A DNA stretch of 51,826 bases, from IMG/VR virus record IMGVR_UViG_3300025010_000080, positions 1 through 51,826 of that record. The stretch is one strand, 5' to 3'. Under the pieces are notes generated by a model. It was given only the letters and a program-made list of their open reading frames with translations. It did not search any database and was not told the DNA's origin. Source of the DNA: a virus. Both the position numbers and the translations under genes were made by a program. Of the stretch, positions 25,028 to 30,970 are shown piece after piece. Position 1 is the first letter of the stretch; each line of letters starts with the position of its first letter.

Positions 25028-25052
25028 TCGCGTAGAATACATAGCCTATAAT
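25028..25052 (+). promoter_or_regulatory. Island promoter 2
   Basis: Box TCGCGTAGAATACA, five bases, TATAAT, then GAAA. No TTGACA-like -35. Confidence 0.85.
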
Positions 25053-25077
25053 GAAATATGTTATAGGAGGTTTAATT

Positions 25078-25335
25078 ATGGAAGTAATTAATTTTAATGT
25101 GATCGTTAAACATTCTTCAGGGGCACTTGTGTATATAGGACAAATTCTTGGACAAAATCATATAACCACTCACGATCTTCGGGAAACGGATATTGTGATG
25201 GACGATGATGGTTCCAAGGTGGATGAGGTATACATAATATGCTGTAAAGGAAGCGAAAACGATTTCGAAAGGATTAAAGTACGATATTTTAAAAACGATG
25301 AAATAATGTATGAAGGACTGAAAAGTTTAATTTAA
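25078..25335 (+). CDS. Small unknown protein, island gene
   Basis: An 85-residue soluble acidic protein (MEVINFNVIVKHSSGALVYI, then DDDGSKVDEVYIICCKG). ATG 25078 follows TATAGGAGG; the earlier ATG at 25051 lies inside the promoter and is rejected. It has its own promoter and terminator. No known motif; the N-terminal strand pattern suggests a small beta domain. Confidence 0.65.
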   Translation: MEVINFNVIVKHSSGALVYIGQILGQNHITTHDLRETDIVMDDDGSKVDEVYIICCKGSENDFERIKVRYFKNDEIMYEGLKSLI

Positions 25336-25336
25336 G

Positions 25337-25359
25337 GAAAGCTTAGGCTTTCTTTTTTT
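25337..25359 (+). terminator. Terminator GAAAGC-TTAG-GCTTTC
   Basis: Perfect six-base-pair stem with a TTAG loop and seven T residues. It begins one base after the stop codon of the upstream gene. Confidence 0.85.
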
Positions 25360-25362
25360 ACA

Positions 25363-25387
25363 TCGCGTAGGATACATATGTTATAAT
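25363..25387 (+). promoter_or_regulatory. Island promoter 3
   Basis: Box TCGCGTAGGATACA, five bases, TATAAT. It abuts the preceding T-tract. Confidence 0.85.
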
Positions 25388-25420
25388 GACAATTGTATGT
25401 TAATTTAAGGAGGAATATGT

Positions 25421-25609
25421 ATGTTAATAGAAGGTAAAACTGTAGCACTTGTGTTTGGATGTTTAGTTATTGCTAGTATATGTGTCGCTAAAGCACAATA
25501 TTATCAAGGACGAAAAGATGCCAATAATGAGATACTTAACGTAATAAACAAAATGAATATACTCAAAAAACAACCAATGATACATGATATTGTCAAAAGG
25601 GAAGCTTAG
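25421..25609 (+). CDS. Small single-span membrane protein, island gene
   Basis: A 62-residue protein with a membrane helix at ~7-24 (TVALVFGCLVIASICVA) and a polar C-terminus ending KREA. TAAGGAGG precedes ATG 25421. The TAG stop lies in the loop of the terminator whose left arm encodes the last two residues. Unknown function; typical of the island. Confidence 0.65.
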   Translation: MLIEGKTVALVFGCLVIASICVAKAQYYQGRKDANNEILNVINKMNILKKQPMIHDIVKREA

Positions 25610-25621
25610 GCTTTCTTTTTT
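25600..25621 (+). terminator. Terminator GGAAGC-TTAG-GCTTTC with stop in loop
   Basis: Six-base-pair stem with one G-U pair, TTAG loop containing the TAG stop (25607-25609), then a T-tract that runs directly into the next promoter box. Confidence 0.85.
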
Positions 25622-25645
25622 CGCGTAGATTACATACGCTATAAT
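25621..25645 (+). promoter_or_regulatory. Island promoter 4
   Basis: Box TCGCGTAGATTACA, five bases, TATAAT. The -35 position falls on the T-tract of the upstream terminator (TTTTTC). Confidence 0.85.
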
Positions 25646-25673
25646 GAAAGATATTCTTGAAGGAGGAAATGTT

Positions 25674-25853
25674 ATGGGAGAAGGACTTAAACAATTTTGG
25701 AATGATAAGAAAGATATTGTTAAAAATGTTATAATAGTGGTGGCGGTGCCATTAGCTGTATTAACGTTATATGGTGTCAATCGACTGAACAAAGTTATTA
25801 ACGAAAACGATCTACATGAACTTTTCTATGGGGATGAAGAAGAGGAAGCTTAG
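25674..25853 (+). CDS. Small single-span membrane protein with acidic tail (island family A)
   Basis: A 59-residue protein from ATG 25674 (GAAGGAGG upstream). It shows the island pattern FWNDKKDIVKN, a membrane helix (~20-37) and an acidic end GDEEEEA. It is clearly related to the next gene in both the N-terminal FW--(N)K--I-KN motif and the tail. The last codons and the stop lie in the terminator. Function unknown. Confidence 0.7.
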   Translation: MGEGLKQFWNDKKDIVKNVIIVVAVPLAVLTLYGVNRLNKVINENDLHELFYGDEEEEA

Positions 25854-25864
25854 GCTTTCTTTTT
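25844..25864 (+). terminator. Terminator GGAAGC-TTAG-GCTTTC with stop in loop
   Basis: Same element as at 25600. The TAG at 25851-25853 is in the loop, and TTTTT follows. Confidence 0.85.
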
Positions 25865-25876
25865 GCCTTTAGACGC

Positions 25877-25901
25877 TCGCGTAGATTACACATCCTATAA
25901 T
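25877..25901 (+). promoter_or_regulatory. Island promoter 5
   Basis: Box TCGCGTAGATTACA, five bases, TATAAT. Confidence 0.85.
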
Positions 25902-25930
25902 GAAATATAATCTTAAAAGGAGTGAATAAA

Positions 25931-26116
25931 ATGAGTAGATTTAGAGATTTTTGGGATACAAATAAAAATACTATTAAAAATATTACGATAGCGGTAACAT
26001 TACCAATATCGATAATAGCGTTGAGTGGTATTAAAGTACCTATGCCAAATGTTGATAGCGATGCTTTTGACGGACTCTTTGATGGGGATGAGGAAATTAA
26101 AGAAGAGGAAGCTTAG
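25931..26116 (+). CDS. Small single-span membrane protein with acidic tail (island family A)
   Basis: A 61-residue paralogue of the preceding gene: FWDTNKNTIKN, a membrane helix (~19-36) and a strongly acidic C-terminus (DGLFDGDEEIKEEEA). ATG 25931 is eight bases after AAGGAG; the GTG at 25922 overlaps the ribosome site and is rejected. The stop is in the terminator loop. Tandem paralogues point to duplication of whole promoter-gene-terminator cassettes. Confidence 0.7.
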   Translation: MSRFRDFWDTNKNTIKNITIAVTLPISIIALSGIKVPMPNVDSDAFDGLFDGDEEIKEEEA

Positions 26117-26127
26117 GCTTTCTTTTT
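26107..26127 (+). terminator. Terminator GGAAGC-TTAG-GCTTTC with stop in loop
   Basis: Stem 26107-26122 with TAG 26114-26116 in the loop; TTTTT follows. Confidence 0.85.
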
Positions 26128-26129
26128 AC

Positions 26130-26154
26130 TCGCGTAGGATACGTACGCTATAAT
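26130..26154 (+). promoter_or_regulatory. Island promoter 6
   Basis: Box TCGCGTAGGATACG, five bases, TATAAT. Confidence 0.85.
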
Positions 26155-26181
26155 GAAACTATATTTTTGAAAGGTGAGGTT

Positions 26182-26310
26182 ATGATGAATAAAACAGCAA
26201 AAGGGATTGTCGGAGTATTTACAGTCGGCATTACAACAGTAGCGTTATTATTACTTGGAGCAGCAGTAGCAGAGATATGGGTTGGAGATGAAAAATCTGA
26301 GGAAGCTTAG
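26182..26310 (+). CDS. Very small membrane protein, island gene (42 residues)
   Basis: The reading frame from ATG 26182 (AAGGTGAGG upstream) gives 42 residues: a basic start MMNKTAKG, a membrane helix at ~9-33 (GVFTVGITTVALLLLGAAVA) and an acidic end GDEKSEEA. The second ATG at 26185 is an equally possible start. Promoter, ribosome site and stop-in-loop terminator frame it exactly like its neighbours, which is the main support for its being real. Confidence 0.65.
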   Translation: MMNKTAKGIVGVFTVGITTVALLLLGAAVAEIWVGDEKSEEA

Positions 26311-26324
26311 GCTTTCTTTTTTTT
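26301..26324 (+). terminator. Terminator GGAAGC-TTAG-GCTTTC with stop in loop
   Basis: Stem 26301-26316 with TAG 26308-26310 in the loop, followed by eight T residues. Confidence 0.85.
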
Positions 26325-26330
26325 ACCGTC

Positions 26331-26355
26331 TCGCGTAGATTACATAGCCTATAAT
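26331..26355 (+). promoter_or_regulatory. Island promoter 7
   Basis: Box TCGCGTAGATTACA, five bases, TATAAT. Confidence 0.85.
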
Positions 26356-26383
26356 GAAATAGAATCTTGAAAGGAGAATTCAT

Positions 26384-26494
26384 ATGAAATATCAGCAAAA
26401 AAGTACTAGTATCATATTCGATTTAATAATGACAATTGTTACTGGTGGTGCATGGCTTATATGGGTAGCGATTCGATATTTAAGAACACATTGA
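26384..26494 (+). CDS. Very small membrane protein, island gene (36 residues)
   Basis: ATG 26384 (AAAGGAG upstream) opens 36 codons: MKYQQKSTSIIFDL, a membrane helix rich in I, T, G and W (IMTIVTGGAWLIWVAIRYL) and a basic end RTH. The pattern FDLIMTIVTGG-WLIW occurs in other tiny phage proteins I have seen. Here the stop (TGA) lies six bases before the terminator, not in its loop. Confidence 0.65.
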   Translation: MKYQQKSTSIIFDLIMTIVTGGAWLIWVAIRYLRTH

Positions 26495-26499
26495 GAGGA

Positions 26500-26521
26500 G
26501 GAAGCTTAGGCTTTCTTTTTT
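26500..26521 (+). terminator. Terminator GGAAGC-TTAG-GCTTTC
   Basis: Same stem-loop as the island copies. The next gene starts 24 bases on with no promoter of its own, so read-through here would feed the nucleotide-metabolism operon. Confidence 0.85.
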
Positions 26522-26544
26522 CGAATTTAAAAGGAGGAGTATGT

Positions 26545-26847
26545 ATGAAAATTTATATTGCTGGTAAAATTAGTGGAGACAACATGTTTAAAGAAAAATT
26601 TGAAAAAACTAAAATTCACTTCGAAACTCTAGGGTACATTGTTTTAAACCCGGCAGAGTTACCAGGAGGAATGACTCAGGGTGATTACATGCGAATTTGT
26701 CTCGCTATGGTTGATTCCGCTGATATTGTTTACTTTCACCCAGATCACATGGATAGCAAAGGGTCTCAAATAGAGCTGCTTTATGCGCGGTATATTGGTA
26801 AGGAGATACGCCATGATACAAGACAGTGGCAACAGACGAGAATTTGA
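26545..26847 (+). CDS. DUF4406 protein, nucleoside 2-deoxyribosyltransferase-like
   Basis: A 100-residue protein from ATG 26545 with AAAGGAGGAG upstream. MKIYIAGKISGD (Rossmann-like first strand and glycine loop), GYIVLNPAELPGG, and the SADIVYFHPD then GSQIELLYAR segment are typical of DUF4406, a relative of nucleoside deoxyribosyltransferases. It may act on nucleotides or nucleosides in the pool. It starts an overlapping operon with a dNTP diphosphohydrolase-like gene and dCMP deaminase, reachable only by reading through the terminator at 26500. Confidence 0.75.
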   Translation: MKIYIAGKISGDNMFKEKFEKTKIHFETLGYIVLNPAELPGGMTQGDYMRICLAMVDSADIVYFHPDHMDSKGSQIELLYARYIGKEIRHDTRQWQQTRI

Positions 26848-27169
26848 AAGTGGCGCAGTACGAGATAGGTCTGAAGGTAAAGGTCGATGTGATTTATTAC
26901 CGGCGTGCGCGCTTATACGTCTGTCAAAGCATTACGAAGCAGGTGCTAAAAAATACGCAGAAAGGAATTGGGAGAAAGGTATTCCCGTTAGTGACATGGT
27001 GGATAGCGGCCTACGACATCTTTTAAAGTACATGGACGGGGCGACGGATGAAGATCACCTTTGTGCTGCCGCATGGAATATCTTAGGCGCTATGTGGATG
27101 GAAGAGAAGCGTCCGGAATTGCAGAATATGCCGAGCAGAAAGATTATAATTGAGGAGGATATGAAATGA
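26813..27169 (+). CDS. DUF5664 protein, dATP/dGTP diphosphohydrolase-like
   Basis: A 118-residue protein from ATG 26813, eight bases after [40 protein letters not shown] and [24 protein letters not shown] are the conserved parts of DUF5664, described as a MazG-like dATP/dGTP diphosphohydrolase domain. It would hydrolyse dNTPs to dNMPs and pyrophosphate. It overlaps both neighbours, so the three enzymes are coupled. The family is clear; the exact substrate is not. Confidence 0.75.
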   Translation: MIQDSGNRREFESGAVRDRSEGKGRCDLLPACALIRLSKHYEAGAKKYAERNWEKGIPVSDMVDSGLRHLLKYMDGATDEDHLCAAAWNILGAMWMEEKRPELQNMPSRKIIIEEDMK

Positions 27170-27816
27170 AAATCGATACCATTACAATAAATCGAATATG
27201 TAATAGTCTTAACGCTCAAAGTGGATCGGCAAGACATGAGTATGCAGCAACTGGAGATAAAAGATCTCGTAATCAAAGCGAAATAATGGACCAAGCACAA
27301 GTGCTTATACGTATGCTAGAGGAAAACCATCCTGAGTTACAGGATATACCAGTAAATACTAGACCGTCCTGGGACGAGTACTTTACATTGTTAGCTAAGA
27401 CCGTAGCGACTAGATCTACATGCTTGCGACGTCAAGTTGGCGCGTTATTCGTTAGAGACAGACAAATACTATGCACTGGATATAATGGAAGTCCTTCTGG
27501 ATTAGTGCATTGTGATAAGATAGGTTGTTTGCGAGAAAGTTTAGGTGCTCCTTCTGGAGAACGTCACGAGATATGCCGAGCAGTTCATGCCGAACAAAAT
27601 GCAATAGTCCAAGCTGCTAAGCATGGTGTCGCATTAGTTGGAGCAGATCTTTATGTGACCCATCAACCATGTATATTATGTACAAAAATGCTAATTAATA
27701 TTGGGGTACGACGCATAGTATATATTCATCCATATCCAGATCCTCTAGCAAATGAAATGAGTAGAGAAGTAGGTTTGGAATTAGTTATGTATCCAGAAAA
27801 GAGAGTGGATGGATAA
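27166..27816 (+). CDS. Deoxycytidylate (dCMP) deaminase with N-terminal extension
   Basis: A 216-residue zinc deaminase converting dCMP to dUMP for dTMP synthesis. The deaminase domain spans ~68-212 (SWDEYF start) with H141-A-E143 and P168-C169-x-x-C172 as the zinc and catalytic motif, plus C116, C121 and H134 that may hold a second zinc. The first ~65 residues are extra compared with usual phage enzymes. They end PELQDIP, very like the PELQNMP end of the upstream DUF5664 protein. A ThyX-like protein at 34026 could use the dUMP. Confidence 0.9.
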   Translation: MKIDTITINRICNSLNAQSGSARHEYAATGDKRSRNQSEIMDQAQVLIRMLEENHPELQDIPVNTRPSWDEYFTLLAKTVATRSTCLRRQVGALFVRDRQILCTGYNGSPSGLVHCDKIGCLRESLGAPSGERHEICRAVHAEQNAIVQAAKHGVALVGADLYVTHQPCILCTKMLINIGVRRIVYIHPYPDPLANEMSREVGLELVMYPEKRVDG

Positions 27817-27818
27817 TT

Positions 27819-28007
27819 ATGTACCGATTAATTGTTAGTGGTAGCCTTGTGATGTACGCCCTACTTCAGTTTTATTTAAACAATGTTGGGGATTCTATTT
27901 TTTACATTGTCTTGGGGCTATATGTACAGAATTTATCAAAAAGGAGATGTGGTCATGAGTATCGCTTTACCAGATTATCAAGACGAAGTGCAAAACATAA
28001 ACAATGA
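27819..28007 (+). CDS. Possible small membrane protein
   Basis: ATG 27819 opens 62 codons with one or two hydrophobic segments (SLVMYALLQFYL, SIFYIVLGLYVQ) and a basic tail. There is no strong ribosome site and the 3' third overlaps the better-supported gene at 27955. It may be translated by coupling to the deaminase, which ends two bases earlier. I hold it as tentative. Confidence 0.4.
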   Translation: MYRLIVSGSLVMYALLQFYLNNVGDSIFYIVLGLYVQNLSKRRCGHEYRFTRLSRRSAKHKQ

Positions 28008-28155
28008 GTATAGCGGAGTGGTAATTGCTATCTATATGATAGATGGTATAAAGTACTTCGACGTACGTGACAGTGACGAAGACCATGTACATTATAAGAC
28101 CCTTGCTAAGAATTGGCGACTTGTATGTACGGCCGAGAATATAGAGTTGAGGTGA
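27955..28155 (+). CDS. Small unknown soluble protein
   Basis: A 66-residue acidic protein from ATG 27955 with AAAGGAGATG upstream (MSIALPDYQDEVQNINNEYS, then DGIKYFDVRDSDEDHVHYKT). The longer frame from 27883 lacks a ribosome site. It closes the nucleotide operon. No family recognised. Confidence 0.6.
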   Translation: MSIALPDYQDEVQNINNEYSGVVIAIYMIDGIKYFDVRDSDEDHVHYKTLAKNWRLVCTAENIELR

Positions 28156-28172
28156 TTGTGGGGGATGGGGTT

Positions 28173-28203
28173 AAGGAAACTTAGCCTTTCTTCTTTTTTT
28201 TTT
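28173..28203 (+). terminator. Degenerate copy of the island terminator
   Basis: AAGG (28173-28176) can pair with CCTT (28185-28188), followed by TTCTTC and ten T residues. The sequence GGAAAC-TTAG-CCTTTC is a two-base variant of the standard element that no longer pairs next to the loop. Confidence 0.6.
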
Positions 28204-28205
28204 GC

Positions 28206-28230
28206 TCGCGTAGGATACGTACGTTATAAT
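28206..28230 (+). promoter_or_regulatory. Island promoter 8
   Basis: Box TCGCGTAGGATACG, five bases, TATAAT. Confidence 0.85.
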
Positions 28231-28262
28231 GAAATAAAACATATTTGAAAGGGGTTTATACT

Positions 28263-28571
28263 ATGAAGAACATTAAAGAATTCTACAAAAAATACAAAGA
28301 ACCAATCTTATTAACGGGGTGTATTGTTGGAGCTGCAGTAATTGCTGTTGCCTTGATAAATTCACACATTGCTAAGAAAGTGAGTATTATTGAAGGATTA
28401 AATGTACTTAAATGGAAACCAACAGATACGTTTATGAATCTAGAGAGGGCTAAAGAGATTTTAGACTTAAATGCTAATAATTCAGAAAGGTTTGCTATAT
28501 TCAGAGATGGTTCGATTCCAGAAAACTATCTTTGTATACTGGTAAGCGATAATGTAGTTCTTAGTAAGTAA
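28263..28571 (+). CDS. Single-span membrane protein, island gene
   Basis: A 102-residue protein from ATG 28263 (GAAAGGGG upstream; the TTG at 28245 overlaps that site). It begins MKNIKEFYKKYKEPI, has a membrane helix at ~16-35 (LLTGCIVGAAVIAVALI) and a soluble C-terminal part of ~65 residues ending DNVVLSK. The N-terminal layout matches other island proteins, but the C-terminal domain is larger and more neutral. Function unknown. Confidence 0.65.
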   Translation: MKNIKEFYKKYKEPILLTGCIVGAAVIAVALINSHIAKKVSIIEGLNVLKWKPTDTFMNLERAKEILDLNANNSERFAIFRDGSIPENYLCILVSDNVVLSK

Positions 28572-28575
28572 GGTT

Positions 28576-28598
28576 GAGAGCATATGCTCTCTTTTTTT
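28576..28598 (+). terminator. Terminator GAGAGC-ATAT-GCTCTC
   Basis: Perfect six-base-pair stem followed by seven T residues, five bases after the stop codon. The ~155 bases between it and the next promoter hold no gene that I can support. Confidence 0.9.
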
Positions 28599-28753
28599 GC
28601 CAATTACAGAAAAAACGCCTTCATAAAGGGGTCTCTAAGCTGTTTAAATTAATTATTAGACTTATAGTGCCAAAAGATGGATCAAACGGCTTAGGAGGGC
28701 CTTTATGTGGCTTAGAAACGATTTGGGAGTTTTTGGACCGAAAAGGGTTATAT

Positions 28754-28778
28754 TCGCGTAGAATACATACGTTATAAT
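28754..28778 (+). promoter_or_regulatory. Island promoter 9
   Basis: Box TCGCGTAGAATACA, five bases, TATAAT. Confidence 0.85.
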
Positions 28779-28806
28779 GAAAATAAATTTTAAGGAGTTG
28801 TTTGAT

Positions 28807-28932
28807 ATGAACCGTGAAAAATGGAACAATCTTAGTAAAGAAGATAAACTATGTGTATTAGCTCATATGATGACTATCAAAAAAATTATTTTATGCGAAC
28901 AGAAAACTAAATTAGGAATTGAGAAAGCTTAG
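28807..28932 (+). CDS. Very small soluble protein, island gene (41 residues)
   Basis: ATG 28807 (TAAGGAG upstream) gives MNREKWNNLSKEDKLCVLAH followed by a basic helical segment and the end GIEKA. It is charged, with two cysteines, and has no membrane helix, unlike most neighbours. The TAG stop is in the loop of the following terminator. It is too short for recognition; the cassette context supports it. Confidence 0.6.
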   Translation: MNREKWNNLSKEDKLCVLAHMMTIKKIILCEQKTKLGIEKA

Positions 28933-28946
28933 GCTTTCTTTTTTTT
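28923..28946 (+). terminator. Terminator GAAAGC-TTAG-GCTTTC with stop in loop
   Basis: Perfect stem with TAG 28930-28932 in the loop and eight T residues. Confidence 0.9.
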
Positions 28947-28948
28947 CC

Positions 28949-28973
28949 TCGCTGAATTTACACACCCTATAAT
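28949..28973 (+). promoter_or_regulatory. Island promoter 10
   Basis: Variant box TCGCTGAATTTACA, five bases, TATAAT. Confidence 0.75.
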
Positions 28974-28999
28974 GAAGGAATTTTTAGGAGGGAATGCGG

Positions 29000-29164
29000 A
29001 TGAGTAAAGGGGTTATAGGTCTATTATTAATACAAGGATTGGAAAACGTATTTTCATCGAGCATTAAAGCTAACAAAAAAAGAAAACAAAAATTACAAAT
29101 AAGAATTGAAAATCTTAAAAACGAGAAAAAGTTATTAAGACTTGAAGGTGGGTTTGAGCGTTAA
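29000..29164 (+). CDS. Small basic protein, island gene (54 residues)
   Basis: ATG 29000 (AGGAGGG upstream) opens 54 codons: a short hydrophobic start (GVIGLLLIQGLENVF) followed by a very basic coiled-coil-like helix (KANKKRKQKLQIRIENLKNE). It could bind nucleic acid or a partner protein; no family recognised. The TAA stop lies in the loop of its terminator, whose left arm encodes the last residues. Confidence 0.6.
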   Translation: MSKGVIGLLLIQGLENVFSSSIKANKKRKQKLQIRIENLKNEKKLLRLEGGFER

Positions 29165-29181
29165 CACGCTCTTTCCTTTTT
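29156..29181 (+). terminator. Terminator GAGCGT-TAAC-ACGCTC with stop in loop
   Basis: A perfect stem unrelated in sequence to the GGAAGC elements, yet with the upstream TAA (29162-29164) again in the loop. CTTTCC-like and TTTTT sequence follows. Confidence 0.85.
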
Positions 29182-29183
29182 GC

Positions 29184-29208
29184 TCGCGTAGGATACACGC
29201 CTTATAGT
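29184..29208 (+). promoter_or_regulatory. Island promoter 11
   Basis: Box TCGCGTAGGATACA, five bases, TATAGT (weaker -10). Confidence 0.8.
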
Positions 29209-29227
29209 GAAAGAGAGGTATTATATT

Positions 29228-29551
29228 ATGAACAATAATAAATTAACAGTAAAAGACCGAGCTAAAAACATATGGGACAACCATAAAGGATTGATTTTGG
29301 CAGCGGGAGTTGGGGCTGTAATTGGTATTGGGTTTTTAATAAAGAATAGCTTAATTGAAAAAGAAGAAATTGTTACTGATAAAGTAGAAGGATTTGACTA
29401 TTCAATTCATTGGTTACAAGGAGACGAGACAGGTTCGGGAGTTCCATGGACGTTGGATCTACCGGTTGGTAAAAACAGCACAGTAGAAGCAGCAATACGT
29501 GGAGCATTGGACGATCTCAATTCTGGAAAATTTAAGGAAATGGATTTATAA
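29228..29551 (+). CDS. Single-span membrane protein, island gene
   Basis: A 107-residue protein from ATG 29228 (AGAGAGGT upstream). It carries the island pattern IWDNHKGLILAAGVGAVIGIGFLI (membrane helix ~24-41, glycine-rich) and then an acidic soluble domain of ~60 residues (DYSIHWLQGDETGSG, TVEAAIRGALDDLNSG). It resembles the 28263 product in layout. Function unknown. Confidence 0.65.
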   Translation: MNNNKLTVKDRAKNIWDNHKGLILAAGVGAVIGIGFLIKNSLIEKEEIVTDKVEGFDYSIHWLQGDETGSGVPWTLDLPVGKNSTVEAAIRGALDDLNSGKFKEMDL

Positions 29552-29560
29552 GTTCTTTAA

Positions 29561-29584
29561 GGAAGTTAACAGCTTTCTTTTTTT
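29561..29584 (+). terminator. Terminator GGAAG/CTTTC
   Basis: GGAAG (29561-29565) pairs with CTTTC (29573-29577) around TTAACAG; seven T residues follow. The stop codon is upstream of it in this case. Confidence 0.75.
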
Positions 29585-29608
29585 CGCGTAGGATACACAT
29601 GTTATAAT
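29584..29608 (+). promoter_or_regulatory. Island promoter 12
   Basis: Box TCGCGTAGGATACA, five bases, TATAAT. Confidence 0.85.
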
Positions 29609-29643
29609 GAAAATAAAACATATTTTTGAGAGGAGAAATGGTT

Positions 29644-29838
29644 ATGAAATTGACTGATGCGGTTTTATCGATGATTTTAAAGAAGGGGATTCTTTACGAG
29701 GCACATAATTGTGATATGGAATTTAAAATTCCAACCACAATAGAAAATGCTGAGGGAAAGACTGTTGAAACGGAAATTAAGATACAATTTAAAGCGGATA
29801 ACATGACACTTAGAATCGAAAAAAGTAATAATGGGTAA
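29644..29838 (+). CDS. Small soluble protein, island gene
   Basis: A 64-residue protein from ATG 29644, nine bases after AGAGGAG; ATG 29638 is too close to that site. It has a helical start (TDAVLSMILKKGILYEAH) and two or three charged beta strands (VETEIKIQFKADNMTLRIEKS). No membrane segment. Unknown function. Confidence 0.65.
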   Translation: MKLTDAVLSMILKKGILYEAHNCDMEFKIPTTIENAEGKTVETEIKIQFKADNMTLRIEKSNNG

Positions 29839-29839
29839 A

Positions 29840-29862
29840 GAGAGCTTAGGCTTTCTTTTTTT
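29840..29862 (+). terminator. Terminator GAGAGC-TTAG-GCTTTC
   Basis: Six-base-pair stem with one G-U pair, TTAG loop, seven T residues. The TAA stop lies just before it. Confidence 0.85.
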
Positions 29863-29863
29863 C

Positions 29864-29888
29864 TCGCGTAGAATACACACCTTATAAT
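29864..29888 (+). promoter_or_regulatory. Island promoter 13
   Basis: Box TCGCGTAGAATACA, five bases, TATAAT. Confidence 0.85.
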
Positions 29889-29913
29889 GAAAGAATTTGA
29901 AGGGGGAATTATT

Positions 29914-30111
29914 ATGTTACAAAAATTAAAGAACGATTACATATCAGTTAGAGAGGCATTAAATTATCTATTGAATAGAAAACTACCAGTTGTGGTAAGT
30001 ATAATATTCTATACGGTTATGTTGCCGTTTGGATTACTTATGTATCCGTTCGCAAAGATTTGGGCTATGATAATTATGAGACGAATTAAAAAGGAGATGG
30101 GGTCCATTTAG
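29914..30111 (+). CDS. Small membrane protein, island gene
   Basis: A 65-residue protein from ATG 29914 (GAAGGGGG upstream). Residues ~25-57 are strongly hydrophobic (LPVVVSIIFYTVMLPFGLLM, then KIWAMIIM) and may cross the membrane once or twice; the ends are basic. The stop TAG is in the terminator loop. Unknown function. Confidence 0.65.
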   Translation: MLQKLKNDYISVREALNYLLNRKLPVVVSIIFYTVMLPFGLLMYPFAKIWAMIIMRRIKKEMGSI

Positions 30112-30130
30112 GACTCTTTCTTTTTTTTTT
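30100..30130 (+). terminator. Terminator GGGTCC-ATTTA-GGACTC with stop in loop
   Basis: The stem has one G-U pair. TAG 30109-30111 starts in the loop and ends on the first base of the right arm. A long T-tract follows. A small CCGTC-GTA-GACGG hairpin (30134-30146) lies just downstream. Confidence 0.85.
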
Positions 30131-30163
30131 CATCCGTCGTAGACGGTGGTTGTCGATAGACGC

Positions 30164-30188
30164 TCGCGTAGGACACATATCCTATAAC
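30164..30188 (+). promoter_or_regulatory. Island promoter 14
   Basis: Box TCGCGTAGGACACA, five bases, TATAAC. Confidence 0.8.
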
Positions 30189-30216
30189 GAAAGAAATTTG
30201 AGGAGGGGTAATAAAT

Positions 30217-30429
30217 ATGACATATACCGAAAACAGAAATTTTGATAAGAGGAATAATCACAAACAAGGAATAGAAGACGGAAAAAGAATTGCAAAAGCA
30301 TTTTGCAAGGGCTTTGTCGCCGGAGCTATTCATGGGTTGAAGATTAGTATACCCGTCATAGTTGTAGTAGGTGCTGTATCCATGTGTGTTACATCATATC
30401 ATGAATTGGTTTTAAAAATGGAAGCTTAG
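30217..30429 (+). CDS. Single-span membrane protein, island gene
   Basis: A 70-residue protein with GAGGAGGGG upstream of ATG 30217. A polar, basic N-terminus (MTYTENRNFDKRNNHKQGIE) leads to a helix FCKGFVAGAIHGLKI and a membrane segment ISIPVIVVVGAVSMCV (~43-58). The end is VLKMEA with the stop in the terminator loop. Unknown function. Confidence 0.65.
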   Translation: MTYTENRNFDKRNNHKQGIEDGKRIAKAFCKGFVAGAIHGLKISIPVIVVVGAVSMCVTSYHELVLKMEA

Positions 30430-30446
30430 GCTTTCTTTTTTTTTTT
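30420..30446 (+). terminator. Terminator GGAAGC-TTAG-GCTTTC with stop in loop
   Basis: TAG 30427-30429 is in the loop; eleven T residues follow. Confidence 0.9.
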
Positions 30447-30448
30447 GC

Positions 30449-30473
30449 TCGCAGAGATTACATACATTATAAT
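30449..30473 (+). promoter_or_regulatory. Island promoter 15
   Basis: Variant box TCGCAGAGATTACA, five bases, TATAAT. Confidence 0.75.
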
Positions 30474-30499
30474 GAAAGAATTTGGAGGAGGAATTCATT

Positions 30500-30649
30500 A
30501 TGGATATGTTAAAGGCAGAAAGGATACTTAAAGCTATGGAAGAATTAAGAACTTTTATTGTCCAAGGGCCAGACACATTAACCTGTGAAGAATTCAAAAA
30601 CCAAGCTGAAAAAAAAATGGAGGAGTTGGATAAGCTATTTGATAGCTAA
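30500..30649 (+). CDS. Small acidic helical protein, island gene (49 residues)
   Basis: ATG 30500 (GGAGGAGG upstream) opens 49 codons, MDMLKAERILKAMEELRTFI, a PDTLTCEEF turn and a second charged helix. It looks like a soluble helical hairpin, unlike the membrane proteins around it. The stop overlaps the right arm of its terminator. Function unknown. Confidence 0.6.
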   Translation: MDMLKAERILKAMEELRTFIVQGPDTLTCEEFKNQAEKKMEELDKLFDS

Positions 30650-30664
30650 TCCTCTTTTCTTTTT
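30628..30664 (+). terminator. Terminator with ten-base stem
   Basis: GGATAAGCTA (30628-30637) pairs with TAGCTAATCC (30643-30652) with one A-A mismatch and a TTTGA loop. TCTTTTCTTTTT follows. The TAA stop is in the right arm. Confidence 0.85.
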
Positions 30665-30769
30665 AGCTAAGGGGGCTGGTTAGTAATGTGTAATTTAACC
30701 CCATTTGAACCTTGGCAGAAGGAGTTGTTGTTGAGGTTATTTGTTTTGGTGTTTGGTTCGGAGACAGCC

Positions 30770-30794
30770 TCGCAGGATTTACACACGTTATAAT
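30770..30794 (+). promoter_or_regulatory. Island promoter 16 (leader-type variant)
   Basis: Box TCGCAGGATTTACA, five bases, TATAAT. This box form recurs at 31217 and 31953, and none of the three is followed directly by a normal gene. Confidence 0.75.
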
Positions 30795-30800
30795 GAAAGA

Positions 30801-30910
30801 GCAGTAAGACACGAAGGTGGTGGAGCAATAGTCCACTCTACTGGGTGATACTCGTTAAAGGGTATTTAATGATGATTTTCGTTGGGTCATCAACCTACAC
30901 TTTTTTATTT
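30801..30910 (+). ncRNA. Candidate structured non-coding RNA
   Basis: The ~110 bases after promoter 16 hold no convincing ORF. GGTGGTG near 30817 can pair with CATCAACC near 30888-30895 with one bulge, and GTGGA/TCCAC and TGATGA/TCATCA form internal or alternative hairpins. A T-rich end (TTTTTTATTTCTTTTT) follows. It ends where promoter 17 begins. The ~120 bases before promoter 16 also lack a gene. Fold and function are inferences. Confidence 0.4.
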
Positions 30911-30919
30911 CTTTTTACC

Positions 30920-30944
30920 TCGTGTAAAATACATACGATATAAT
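30920..30944 (+). promoter_or_regulatory. Island promoter 17
   Basis: Variant box TCGTGTAAAATACA, five bases, TATAAT. Confidence 0.75.
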
Positions 30945-30970
30945 GAAAGAATTTGAAGGGGGTAAACACC

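Noticed and set aside
28574-28777. 67-codon ORF downstream of the 28263 gene
   Set aside because: It starts at a TTG inside a perfect terminator, has no ribosome site and runs into promoter 9.
30869-30943. 24-codon ORF with a lipoprotein-like sequence
   Set aside because: It reads through the T-rich end and promoter 17 and stops inside the -10; probably accidental.
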